Source: Fasciola hepatica
Lineage: Eukaryota; Platyhelminthes; Trematoda; Plagiorchiida; Fasciolidae
Reading direction: 5' to 3'
DNA: 64,000 nt
Assembly: GCA_948099385.1 (NCBI GenBank)
Contig: CANUEZ040000165.1
Span: 7,638,501 to 7,702,500 of the forward strand
The translations under genes were made by a program, and so were the position numbers. Under the pieces are notes generated by a model, which had not been told where the DNA came from, ran no database searches, and saw nothing but the letters and a program-made list of their open reading frames with translations. Below, piece after piece: positions 48,301 through 55,082 of this stretch (position 1 is the stretch's first letter; each line of letters starts with the position of its first letter).

Positions 48301-51300
48301 AAAAACCTCCACTAGATGGACGTAAGAGTGGAGTACCCGGGGTTTCTCTCGGCGGTGGGAGAAGTCATCGCATTCCACTGGGTAGCTATCGCTCACCTGA
48401 GCTGGGTAGCCCCCGACCCAAATGATGCTGCCCCGTCCACATTCCACTTGCCTCTTTGGATGCAAAAGACTACGTACTAGATCCGAAAAGTGGATCGATA
48501 AAAAGGCATCAGTTAAGATAAAAAAAAGAATGCGTGCAACAATCCAGTCTCACTTGTCCGTGCTGGGTTATCACACTGTTAACTTGCAGGTCAGACATTT
48601 GAGTCAAAGATTCCGGTTAGGGTCCTCAAAGAAAAACCCCTTCTGCGGTGTGGGCAGCTATCAAATACGATTCGCCTAGAAACCTCAATACCCTTATTGA
48701 AAAAGGCCTTACGAATTTGAGATCTACGAAATAGTATCACAGGTTATTGTAGCTCTGGAGAAAGCAACGGTTCAGGAGTAGGACATAAAAAAACACACGG
48801 GCGCGCTCCGCGACTGGCTGCGCTACATTTTGCTATGAACTTGATCAATTTCACTTTGGAATTATTCTCATTATCAACGTCGCCCAGGATCAGCTACTCG
48901 AAGGATTCACTCACCCAGATAAGAGAAACGATATACTCCGTCTCACCATCCACAACTTTTTTTTATAAAACCTGGCCGCGACCAAGTTGGACTAGGATAG
49001 GCAACCAAGTTGGTTGGCAAGGTGCCCTTAGTCACACAACCCCAAAGAAGATGACAGTTCCCTCATTAATCAGTAATAACATTCGGTCTCTTTTTGGAAA
49101 GATATCTTTCCCCACCAATCTCATGAACTCTCGGATTAGCACGAACACCTATGTGACCTGCATTCATGAGTCCTGGTTAATTGAGGACGGACTCGTTCTC
49201 CTTGAGAACTTCGAGTGCTTTCGCCAAGACAGGAAACAGTGCAAGAAGAAGACAGGTGGTGATATGGTTAATTGAATTCCGGGTGGTCCGACAAGTCTGA
49301 ACTTGTTTTTACTTTTTCTTGTGACGGTATTGACTGCTTCTTTGGTAAATGTTATCCAAAATTCTCGTCTTTTTGAGGTACTGTGATCGGTAAGCTGCAT
49401 ACAGCTGCATTTTGCTCCCACAGGGACATCAACCTGTTCTTTGACGCAGTATCTACTGACTGATCAGGATATAGTGAAGCATCACAGAGGCCTGTTCTTT
49501 TTGCATACTCAGACATATTAGCAGCTGAGAAGCTAACCTGCCGCAATTAAAAAAGACCGTTTCCATGGGGCAACGCAAGTCGAATACTGCATTCAATGTC
49601 ATTATAAATAACTCTAAAGGGTAAACGAAGCACCCGACTGAGAACCAAGAAGACACCTTTTAAGAAGAACGATATTTTAAGATGACAAATTTTTGATAGT
49701 CACCCTTATTTGTTTCGTCTTCACGAGTGAAGACGAAGCAAAACGCGAGTCTACCGACAATAGGAGCATGATCGCTCGTTGAAATAGGAACCTTAAACTG
49801 TGAATGGAAAAGTTCAGAACGATTTGTGAATAATCTGCCCAAAACAGTCTCACCCCTGATGGTTTAGAACTTCAACCAAGAGTGAGCGGGGAATGTGTGG
49901 GTGCATCATTAAAATCTCCGCCAAAAATGCACAAACAGTCAGAAAGTAGTCAAGACAAAAGGGATACAACAGTATGTTTTCGGGAAATCCACTTGCATTC
50001 TTCACCCTGAGAATTCGGACGCCGCGAGCCGGAATCGAACCGGCGACCCTCCGCATACCGCGCAGATGCTCTACCAGCTGAGCTATCGCTGTCCGAACAG
50101 TCAGATGTGAATAATGCCATTGGGAAGTGACCGACGAGGCTAGCCCAATGATTAAGGCCAGGACCCGTGATAGTTCAGCTGGTAGGGCATCTGCCCGGTA
50201 TGCGGGGGATCGCCGGTTCGATTCCGGCCCGCGGCGTCCGACTTTTCGATGTGAATAATGCAAGTGGATTTTCCAAAAACATACGATTTAGGCTCCTCGT
50301 GCCAACAATACATTCTCTGAGGATATAACAGTGCCAAAAACTATTTTACATCTCTCTGAGAGCTAAAGGAAGCAAAATAAAAGTTCTTGATCGCCGTGCC
50401 TCGATAAAGAGAAAATCTTGGATGACGTTTAACAATGATGCATTAAATACCGTTACGGGAGAAAGAGAAGAACTTTCGATTTGTCGGACTACTCGGAAAT
50501 GAACCACACCGCCACCTGTTAGCCCTCTGCATGATTTCCTGTCCTGATGTAAGTGCTCAATGTTCTAAAGAAGAACGATCCTAGCTTCAGTATTTCCCTT
50601 TATCAAGACTCTTAGATGCAAACTACACAGGTATTCTTCTGAATTTAGAAGTTCAAAACGTTGGTCACAAACCGTTTTTTTCCTAGCAGAGACCGAACGT
50701 TGGTACTGACCAATGCGGGAACCGTCATTTTATTTAGTGTTGTGTGACTAAGAGCAGACTGTCAAGCAGCAACCTCGCGGTTCTTTGTTCGGCACAACCT
50801 CGGCGCACTTGTGGGGATAAGGAAGTGGAAAATGATATATCTCTAACCCAAATAAAGGTTTCCTTAGGGTAGCAAACTCGAGGTGATATCAATGGATAAT
50901 GAGAATAATTCCAAATTTACAGCGACTTCGAACACAACAAACTGTAGCGCATCCAATCGTGAGGCGCGTGCCAAATAGGATGTGTCAGACCTTCGGGTTG
51001 GGGTCCACTAGACTCGCTTCTCTAATGTTTGGAGACATTATGCCATATGGCTAGATATCGCAGCCACTGGCGTGGTTCCATTCAGGCTCTTTCTTTGGCT
51101 GCGTAATTTCCGAGTTGTTTTGTTCCGTCCTACTAGCTCTAGTGAGAAAACTTCTGCCTTCGAACCATCTCATTTATTGTGCAAAAACAAACCGTTTTTA
51201 TGGATCACTAGGTGATCAGAATCGAAGTCACTGTGCGCCGCTCATTGGTACAGAGCTCTTCTCCGAACCGGGTCTTCTGAATGGCTATGTTGTACAAGTC

Positions 51301-54300
51301 TCCGATTGGCTGATTTCTTTGAGATCGGTTAGAACAACTGCTGGCTGGTGATTGGTTGCTTTCCGTTCCGCCTGATTAAAAAACCTCTTGGCCGCTGATT
51401 GGTTCAATCTGATGCGTCCCCTTAAGACGACGTCTGGCCGTTGATTCGTCGACTCCGCTCGGTTCGCTAAGGGCGACTGTTCACGGCTAATTGGATGGCT
51501 TCGCTACTTTTCGTCAAGGACTGACTGAAGCATCGACCCGCTTCGCTAGCCTGAGGTTTGCCACCGATTTTGGACAGACGAATACGTGCAGTCTGTAAAC
51601 GAAACTAGATCGTCTGTCGATGCGTCAGCAAGTATCCTTACACGTGTATTACTCTGTTTTTGGCTCTTGTTCACTTTATGTTGCTATTTAATTTTCCCTC
51701 AACTGGATGATGCTGTGAGGTAGCAACCAAAACCAGAACACAGAAATGGGAGGTTGAATGAACTGAACTGAACTGTCAATCACCAGATCGTTACATCATG
51801 CAAACATAAACTCGGGACGGGAAAACGTCTTCCTCGGTGACGTACACTAGTCATTGACCCTTCAGTTCGATGAAGAAAGCAGGCCAGAGAAGTCTATTTC
51901 GATCTGCGCACCCAAAATTTCTGCAACGACAAAAAATAGTCTACTAGTTCAGATTCAACTTTCGACCTGACGACTGATCATCCGTATGCGGATACGGCAC
52001 ACTCAGCATCAACGTTCCGATGTATATCTGAGCACCTGATCTGATTACTAATCTCGAGGATTGCAATTGTCTATGCCTCCCGTCAACATTGCTGATGTTA
52101 TGCAAGTTTTAGGTAATCACACAAGGAAGTTTGATTAGAGTTGTAATCACTCATTCGCTCTCGCTAACGGTATATCAGACTGCATACCTAGTACAGAGGG
52201 CGGAGGGGAGGGGAGTGGCTCTTAAAACCGAAACTCGCAAAGTCATGTCTGAAAGTGATCCAACGAACTACGACTGAAGACCTTCAAAACTATGGCTAAT
52301 GACATCACGTCAGAACAGAAGGGAGTACACAACATCAGGTGGTCACCATACCCCATGATCTTTTGATCATTTGTAAATACCAATAAAAGTAATGTGCAGT
52401 GAATAAAAAACGATGGAAAACGAGATTATGAACCAACCCGGTCAAACCGATCATAATAAACTGAGTACTACTCACCGGATGATTGCATCAGCAGATCAAA
52501 TGAATCGCCCCAACTTTTCACTTCCTCGTACGTCAATCTGTCCACAAGTTTATGTGTTAAGTGAAGTGTAATTGGTCCAGTGGGAGTGAAAAACGTCGGG
52601 GAGGGGGAGTGGTAGAAGGGCAAGAAAGTGAGAAGGGGAAAGAATTGGGTGAAAAGCTATTCACCTTGTATCGGTCGGGTAAATCACCTCATTTCCACGG
52701 GAACCTTGTTAAACGACGGTGGCCGTTGCTTGAGTGAACGAGTCACTGTGAAACGTACATGTGAATTGCAATTTTAAAAAATAATATCAACTCGTTTCCT
52801 CGATAACTGATAGGCGGTCCCACTCAAAAGGTTGTGAGAATATTTCACCATCCAATGCAGAACTGATAATAGTGCTTATCACTGATGATGTCGTCTGTCT
52901 GTCAAATGACAAAATTTACACTGCTCTTTGCAAAAAATTAATTGAAGCAGGCAGCTGTTACCCTATACGTCTTTGAAGAGAAAAATAAACCACAAAAATG
53001 AACTAGGAAACCTGTCACGCTCGGTTGTTACCGATGTCTACGTATTTATTCTAGGCCATTTCTGAGGGACATTCAACAAGAATTCACGTAAATTTAATCC
53101 AAATGTATATGTCCACTGATTCGTCGAAAAAGCTTGTAGCAGGATGACTTTTCTGTTCAACACCCAGCAAACGAGGAAATTCGTAGACCCACGTAAAGCT
53201 GACGTTACCCATGTTTACCGGTGTGTTTGCCTTGTTCTACCCCACTGTTCCCCAGTTACTTTTGCTGATGTACTGAAAAAAGATTCTGAAATTCCCCGCC
53301 GAGGTCTGTCCATTATTAGCCGAGTATCTTTCATCCCCTTCACTGAATTAGCAGATAAGTTGTACAAACTATATCTGACCGCGGGTGAAACGTTCGTTCA
53401 CAGAATCCTTTGGGGCTTCATATATGTCTTATACGGTGATCTACAAACGTGTAGCTCTGTCGCCACATTTTTTGGCCCATACACCCCCGTGTTGTCATCT
53501 ACAGACTTTCCACTGTTCCTTACACGGTCCGAATCCTCACACACCAGGCGCGAGTATCAGCTGAATTTCTGGGCAATTTTTAATGTAATCATTTTGTAAT
53601 TTCCTCAATTCGATGAGATGCCAAATGACTGAAATGCCGACATATGTCTACGCAAAAGGCTCACCAGATGCTCCAAGGTAAATGATAGAGTTCATTCTAA
53701 ATAGACCATTATCTTTCATCACGGATGAGTCAGAAGAGAAAAAGAGGTTATCGCCGAGCTAACAACACTTAGCACATTTGAATGAATTTACAGTTCTCCC
53801 GAGTGGCATTAGGAAAAAAGATTTTGGAAATTTGTAGAACTTATCGAAAGCGTGATGAGCCAGAATGACCCACCTAATAGAAAATCCACTAGCATTCAAA
53901 AATCCACAACACGAGCCGGAATTAAGTCGATGACCTACCGCTTACTGGGCAGTTGTTCAACCAGTTGAGTTTATGAAACGAATAATCTTCCGAAATCAAG
54001 GCAAAACTCATCAATGGAAACCACGGGGACGCTCGCGGTACCGCCTCAGCGTATATTCACTGAATCGAAATTGGGACTTGAACCCGGAGCATGATTGTGG
54101 TTTATACTTGTGACCACTAGACTACCCAAACTAGCTCTCATCTCTGCCCTAAATGATATGATGCTCCTCTGTAACTTGTTTTGAACAGTAATAACCCGTA
54201 AATAGTACGGTAATCGATTGTCATAGTGGACGTCTTCTAAAAAAGGGTCTCAATGAAGTGACGGTATTACAAACATGGTTTATTGAAAAATCCAGCCAGT

Positions 54301-55082
54301 TAAGAGTAATCTGATTGTGCTTCTACTTCGGCTGACAAGTGAAGCATAGCAACGCATTTAGGCATACGGACTCCTTATTTTCAACTGGTCCACTTGGCTG
54401 CTTTCGAATCAAATGCAAATTTTTCATGATTGTGAGTATATATAGTTCCACCGAAGAGCTCAAATCAGTCACTCAGTCAAACAAGCAATAAATCGACCCC
54501 TTTCCACAAAATGTGTATCAGGACGACACAACCTTACGGCAAATGTTTTCCAGGTAGAGATCCCTGAGCGGAACGCTGAATTGGCTATACACAATTTAGA
54601 ACCACTTTTCTATTATAGATCACAAACAAAGACCACCACGGTTGATATTGCTCACGGCTGAAAAAAACCAAACGGGTACACAAAAATCTCTCATCACGAA
54701 CTCCTACTTCTCACATACCGAAACACACACACACACAGACACATACGCGCACAAGCACACCCTTTTCGAGTGTGATAAGAGCTTTCAGTTCTGACAAAAC
54801 AGGACATGAGTATCTGTCACCATCATTGTCAACTTGAGCTAAGCAGACAAGGTAGCATGAGCAGAGGGCCGCGTTACGTTGTCGTCCGTGTGAATGTGTC
54901 TGGGCGCGCGTGTGAGCATTTGATGGCCACTCATGGCAGTTGACACACACACACACACACAAACCGGAATATCGAGTAGAACTCACCTTTCATCAGCGCT
55001 GATCTCATCCAATCGGGATTGTGGATCCAACGAAGCAGATGGTCGTTTGGACTCGGGCAGTAGGTTGGCACGGACACGCATA
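20413..55082 (-). CDS. RZ-type regulator of G-protein signalling, four exons
   Basis: Minus-strand gene with exons 54987-55082, 52476-52537, 24409-24575 and 20413-20610. RGS proteins bind activated G-alpha and speed its GTP hydrolysis, ending receptor signalling at the plasma membrane. From the ATG at 55081-55079 the product is 173 residues: a variable N-terminus (1-31), the lead-in helix LTYEEVKSWGDSFDLLMQSS, then a complete RGS box with EYSEENIMFWLACEDLK, EKARLIYEDFISILSP, VSLDSRVREIIN and YTLMHRDSYLRFLNS. The YEDFISILSP and VSLDSRVRE wording is that of the RZ subfamily (vertebrate RGS17/19/20). Introns have phases 2, 1 and 0, all GT-AG, at positions I recall as typical of RGS genes. The Cys-string that vertebrate RZ proteins carry before the box is not in these exons; a further upstream exon or a spliced 5' UTR is possible, since exon 1 here follows a good 3' splice site. 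Confidence 0.93.
21240..23515 (+). mobile_element. RTE-type LINE relic in RGS intron 3
   Basis: Plus-strand, antisense to the host gene. 21481-21948 encodes the start of an apurinic endonuclease (GTFNARTLMRIGR, then CGIQESRIKD). 22030-22220 continues with SLASTNFRR and PSQLWTQIHH-like endonuclease motifs and SNHALVCTK. 22833-23159 starts the reverse transcriptase (PNPDGLLPDV), and FLYIRAAFDSVDR lies near 23255-23295. Stops and frame changes occur throughout. The catalytic YADD region is missing, so the copy ends early or is deleted, just before a (TA)n tract. The 5' edge is uncertain and could reach about 20850. Confidence 0.8.
23516..23557. repeat. (TA)n microsatellite
   Basis: A pure TA tract directly downstream of the RTE relic. 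Confidence 0.93.
23558..24300. other. Intron 3 sequence, nothing recognised
   Basis: No coding or repeat signature is recognised except a short (TC)n run at 24296-24315 and GACAGACGGACAGA-like tetranucleotide runs near 24340-24370, close to the RGS exon. Confidence 0.4.
24409..24575 (-). CDS. RGS gene, exon encoding the first half of the RGS box
   Basis: 167 bases: two bases completing Ala, then 55 codons from GRKVFREFL to ILSPRE. It contains the invariant SEYSEEN and FWLACEDLK motifs that contact G-alpha. Acceptor GGGTTTCAG, donor GAGAG|GTAAGA, phase 0 at the end. Coding sequence is uninterrupted and close to vertebrate RGS17/19/20 in wording, so the gene is under selection. Confidence 0.95.
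24576..25532. other. RGS intron 2, segment beside the exon
   Basis: An 83-codon minus-strand ORF (25153-25404) and a 97-codon one (24682-24975) show no recognisable family. Nothing else is seen. Confidence 0.35.
25533..25684. repeat. Perfect inverted repeat (67-bp arms, 18-bp centre)
   Basis: 25533-25599 is the exact reverse complement of 25618-25684, with 18 unpaired bases between. The arms contain the phrase GGCGTTTAGGTCGCAAACG. Diverged single-arm copies occur at 4203-4264 and at 59997-60060, so this is a dispersed repeat present here as a hairpin. It may be a foldback element or a recent inverted duplication. Confidence 0.93.
25790..25870 (-). repeat. tRNA-like SINE fragment
   Basis: The minus strand carries a box-B-like CTGGTTCGATTCC (from GGAATCGAACCAG at about 25807-25819) and an upstream GTGGCCAAAAGGTCG resembling a degenerate box A. 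It cannot fold as a functional tRNA. Confidence 0.45.
26371..26427. repeat. (TA)n microsatellite
   Basis: A TA tract of about 57 bases. Confidence 0.94.
26428..27998. other. Intronic sequence with simple repeats
   Basis: Contains (TA)n at 27271-27308, then (CAC)n and (ATT)n at 27386-27438. The (ATT)n followed by CAACCCTTATGCAT resembles LINE 3' tails on the minus strand, but no coding part is recognised. The 107-codon ORF at 26856-27179 (plus) matches nothing I know. Confidence 0.4.
27999..28388 (+). repeat. 5' LTR of BEL/Pao element
   Basis: Direct repeat of 34296-34684. It starts TGGGCGGTGT and ends near AACCGTCA. The precise 3' edge is uncertain by a few bases. Confidence 0.9.
28658..30439 (+). 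pseudogene. BEL/Pao gag and protease region
   Basis: The gag domain starts near DLPKVELSPFDGSADQYCNF (Pao capsid type) and runs to a Cys-rich region: CKVCGAPH, then after a stop CFVCLSDLHRAALC and NECHGKHH, i.e. nucleocapsid knuckles. The TGA at 29501-29503 interrupts this. The same frame resumes and includes an aspartic protease with FVDSGSDTTLV near 29770. It runs out of frame at about 30437, where the RT frame takes over. Confidence 0.88.
30397..33417 (+). pseudogene. BEL/Pao reverse transcriptase, RNase H and integrase region
   Basis: RT runs from about 30570 (NPKKPEKVRVVFDCAAK) through FYVDDFLCS at 30991-31017 to SLYDPLGFVSPWL near 31300. A stop at 31360-31362 follows. The RNase H-like part includes LFSDASEIGCGIV near 31520 and WTDSATVLHYI near 31750. 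An intact-looking integrase segment (32446-32970) has VEIGVDCFGPLLV and YSDNGSNFFG, then NPPYASRRGGVWERLIR and ILNNRPL near 32980-33130. Frame changes occur between 31960 and 32446 and stops near 32968 and 33192. The order is standard for Pao elements. Confidence 0.88.
33605..34140 (-). mobile_element. Probable LINE 3' end inserted in the BEL element
   Basis: The minus strand ends in ATAAATAAATAAAT-type repeats at 33608-33621, like a LINE 3' tail. Upstream, MFLQAVNKCLFKSFRKFTNNVV (frames broken) resembles the last residues of CR1-like proteins. It lies between the Pao integrase and the 3' LTR, where Pao elements normally have little sequence. The homology is weak. Confidence 0.4.
34296..34684 (+). 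repeat. 3' LTR of BEL/Pao element
   Basis: About 97% identical to 27999-28388. A purine-rich GGGAGGACTTGG directly precedes it and could be the polypurine tract. Confidence 0.9.
34690..38450 (+). mobile_element. R2/NeSL-like non-LTR retrotransposon relic
   Basis: Plus-strand fragments with RLE-type (restriction-like endonuclease) architecture. RT motifs are NPTGPGDFRPIASV near 36205, QEDPLSLF near 36585 (normally QGDPLSP), HLAYAGDL near 36690 (a YADD-like box with Gly), LQGRLAALSTALMDAGMS near 36740, and KYLGLVFNWKGR near 36920. Then RLFAWLRLPREAALGF appears near 37140. After a gap, CGGCGKVVSTVHNLQCC near 37940 is the CCHC motif. A PD-(D/E)xK-like endonuclease domain (GDFVFVLDVCVVS, 38075-38443) ends the protein. 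The 3' order (RT, CCHC, RLE) is diagnostic. Many stops; 34690-36120 is assigned only by position, and a foldback element interrupts it. Confidence 0.7.
35240..35585. mobile_element. Foldback/MITE-like element
   Basis: 35240-35269 and 35556-35585 are inverted copies of each other (about 27 of 30 bases match). Similarity continues inward for roughly 60-70 more bases: the left arm has AGAATAAATAAAATATGAA, and the right arm, reverse-complemented, has AGAATAAATAGAATGAGAT. A (GT)n tract sits in the centre near 35360. No transposase. I do not see a clear target duplication. Confidence 0.65.
38451..39165. other. Intronic sequence, nothing recognised
   Basis: Only short ORFs without homology; probably flank of the R2-like relic. 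Confidence 0.35.
39175..39250 (+). repeat. SINE 3' tail (copy 1 of 3)
   Basis: GCGACGCCGTTCCTGAAATA followed by an A-rich end with AGCAAATAAAAG. The same tail occurs at 40385-40465 and 41395-41465, so it marks a SINE family. Its tRNA-like head is not clear here. Confidence 0.55.
39530..39895 (+). repeat. Composite tRNA-related SINE copy
   Basis: It starts with a tRNA-like head (GATGGCCTGGTGGTTAGG near 39526, box-B-like GCAGTTCGAAAC near 39573), passes the block with TATACCCCATAG (39650), and ends with a minus-strand tRNA-like segment (box B from GGATTCGAACA near 39811). The middle and end are homologous to 14930-15225. Confidence 0.55.
40270..40465 (+). repeat. tRNA-derived SINE (copy 2 of 3)
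   Basis: A tRNA-like head with box-B-like GAGTTCGAATCC near 40330, then the shared tail GCGACGCCATTCCTGAAAT and an A-rich end. Confidence 0.6.
41300..41468 (+). repeat. tRNA-derived SINE (copy 3 of 3)
   Basis: The head GGCCGTGGTCAAACGGTCG near 41312 resembles a tRNA 5' half, with a degenerate box B. The tail CTTTCTGAAATATTGTATCA ends in AGCAAATAAAAG, matching the other two copies. Confidence 0.6.
41690..42065 (-). mobile_element. CR1-like LINE 3' fragment
   Basis: The minus strand encodes CTRGHSLTLKELQSTRAHLG, then RRKTNLWNSLLADLEE and NFETKLDVYLNKKW. This TRGH...WN.L...F...LD.YL pattern ends many CR1-like RT proteins. Only the C-terminus is left. Confidence 0.6.
42490..43620 (+). mobile_element. 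RTE-type LINE fragment (RT domain)
   Basis: VFWDLKAAFNSV-type motif near 42548-42592; catalytic box as HTDD at 42857-42868 (normally YADD); then ARIWWEHGIGEAQIGHKLLG near 43190, TRLRWLGHGLS near 43300, and QSITWKKGIENLTTGLGHV with KLPGCSSRG near 43395-43490, the typical C-terminus. Frame changes and stops show it is dead. It is related to the fragment at 5795-6392. Confidence 0.75.
43621..44220. other. Intronic sequence, nothing recognised
   Basis: A 123-codon plus-strand ORF (43818-44189) ends in a Thr/Ile-rich low-complexity stretch and has one hydrophobic segment. I see no homology. It abuts the Rep-like insertion. Confidence 0.35.
44225..44870 (-). pseudogene. rep: Endogenous CRESS-DNA virus Rep-like fragment
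   Basis: Broken minus-strand copy of a circovirus-like replication initiator. In order: a motif I-like segment with NNPT (44863-44832, with a stop just before it); a segment where IHL sits at the motif II position; KLLPAAHIEF (44694-44665), typical of the region between motifs II and III; then in another frame the superfamily 3 helicase Walker A, GPTGVGKTT (44379-44354), followed by NNMYWKN and WWD. The parts lie in two frames with several stops. The final third of the protein (Walker B, motif C and after) is absent or unrecognisable. Such Rep copies arise by old integration of ssDNA viruses or related mobile replicons. It is not functional. Confidence 0.8.
45178..45447 (+). CDS. Unrecognised ORF, possible exon
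   Basis: 91 codons from ATG with sequence of protein-like composition (VYDFATYFICDIARF, LPSFVWKNLIEWMQ). A possible splice donor AACAAAT|GTAAGG lies at its end, so it could be a first exon on the plus strand inside RGS intron 2. I find no family. It starts about 300 bases from, and diverges from, the Rep-like fragment, but has no Arg-rich N-terminus as a circovirus capsid would. Confidence 0.2.
45454..49040. other. Intronic sequence, mostly unassigned
   Basis: Contains a minus-strand tRNA-like SINE remnant at about 46460-46545 (GGCGCAGTGGTAGCA then GGGCTCATACCC), a (CT)n run at 46701-46720 and (CA)n at 47693-47730. Several short ORFs lack homology. Positions 48000-48450 look like a LINE or pseudogene flank but cannot be assigned. 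Confidence 0.4.
49050..49275 (+). mobile_element. LINE endonuclease fragment
   Basis: SNNIRSLFGKISF, then TCIHESWLIEDGLVLLENFE and CFRQDRKQCKKKTGGDMV match the start of an apurinic endonuclease domain (N-x-RSL, xxxESWL, Y/F-x-x-x-R-x-DR). Only the N-terminal quarter is present. A minus-strand segment at 49660-49842 with STSDHAPIVGRL is a separate endonuclease-like fragment from an opposite-strand element. Confidence 0.6.
49973..50282. repeat. Head-to-head pair of tRNA-derived SINEs (inverted repeat)
   Basis: The left arm (about 49973-50097) carries a tRNA-like sequence on the minus strand; the right arm (about 50158-50282) carries nearly the same on the plus strand. Both keep Pol III boxes: box A TAGCTCAGCTGG or TAGTTCAGCTGG and box B GGTTCGATTCC. 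The homology extends into the flank (GGAAATCCACTTGCATT against its reverse complement). The acceptor stems do not pair fully and the anticodon loop lacks U33, so these are not functional tRNAs. Confidence 0.8.
50285..52475. other. RGS intron 2, segment next to exon 2
   Basis: No gene seen. Positions 51300-51500 contain degenerate copies, spaced 46-47 bases, of a unit with CTGATTGG. The rest, including 51900-52475, is unassigned intron. Confidence 0.4.
51295..51505. repeat. Degenerate minisatellite, about 46-bp period
   Basis: ATTGG occurs at 51305, 51351, 51398 and 51490, with a mutated GATTCG at 51442. The surrounding phrase is CTGGCYGNTGATTGG in the central units. Even spacing indicates an old tandem array. 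Confidence 0.5.
52476..52537 (-). CDS. RGS gene, exon encoding the RGS-box lead-in
   Basis: 62 bases: one base completing Arg, 20 codons (LTYEEVKSWGDSFDLLMQSS), and one base of the next Ala codon. Acceptor GTGGACAG, donor TCCG|GTGAGT. The pattern EEVxxWxxSFDxLM is the first helix of RGS boxes. Phase fits both neighbouring exons, which is the main support for such a short exon. Confidence 0.88.
53144..53599 (+). CDS. Unidentified 151-residue ORF in RGS intron 1
   Basis: A long uninterrupted ORF on the strand opposite the RGS gene. Composition is protein-like, and the middle (GLSIISRVSFIPFTELADKLYKLY) loosely recalls the DENN-domain phrase 'cllSrfPff..f...L..ly', but this is weak. I see no clear splice sites at the ends and no promoter. 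It could be an exon, a retrocopy, part of an unknown repeat, or chance. Confidence 0.25.
   Translation: MTFLFNTQQTRKFVDPRKADVTHVYRCVCLVLPHCSPVTFADVLKKDSEIPRRGLSIISRVSFIPFTELADKLYKLYLTAGETFVHRILWGFIYVLYGDLQTCSSVATFFGPYTPVLSSTDFPLFLTRSESSHTRREYQLNFWAIFNVIIL
53870..54135 (-). repeat. Two degenerate tRNA-like SINE remnants
   Basis: 53875-53985 is a diverged single copy of the arm found at 49973-50097 (the phrase AAATCCACTAGCATT, then CACGAGCCGGAAT). 54065-54130 is a separate minus-strand tRNA-like sequence with box A GGTAGTCTAGTGGTCA and box B GGGTTCAAGTCCC. Confidence 0.55.
54987..55082 (-). CDS. RGS gene, first identified coding exon
   Basis: 96 bases preceded by a pyrimidine-rich 3' splice site (TTGTTCGACTCAG) and followed by the donor AAAG|GTGAGT. 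It holds an ATG one base after the acceptor, then 30 further codons ending DEISADE plus two bases (phase 2). The sequence is polar and has no family signature, as usual for RGS N-termini. If coding continues upstream, the preceding exon must end two bases into a codon. Confidence 0.75.

Noticed and set aside
50022..50232. Two tRNA genes
   Set aside because: Box A and B are good, but acceptor stems have mismatches, U33 is missing, and the flanks are part of a dispersed repeat, so they are SINE heads.
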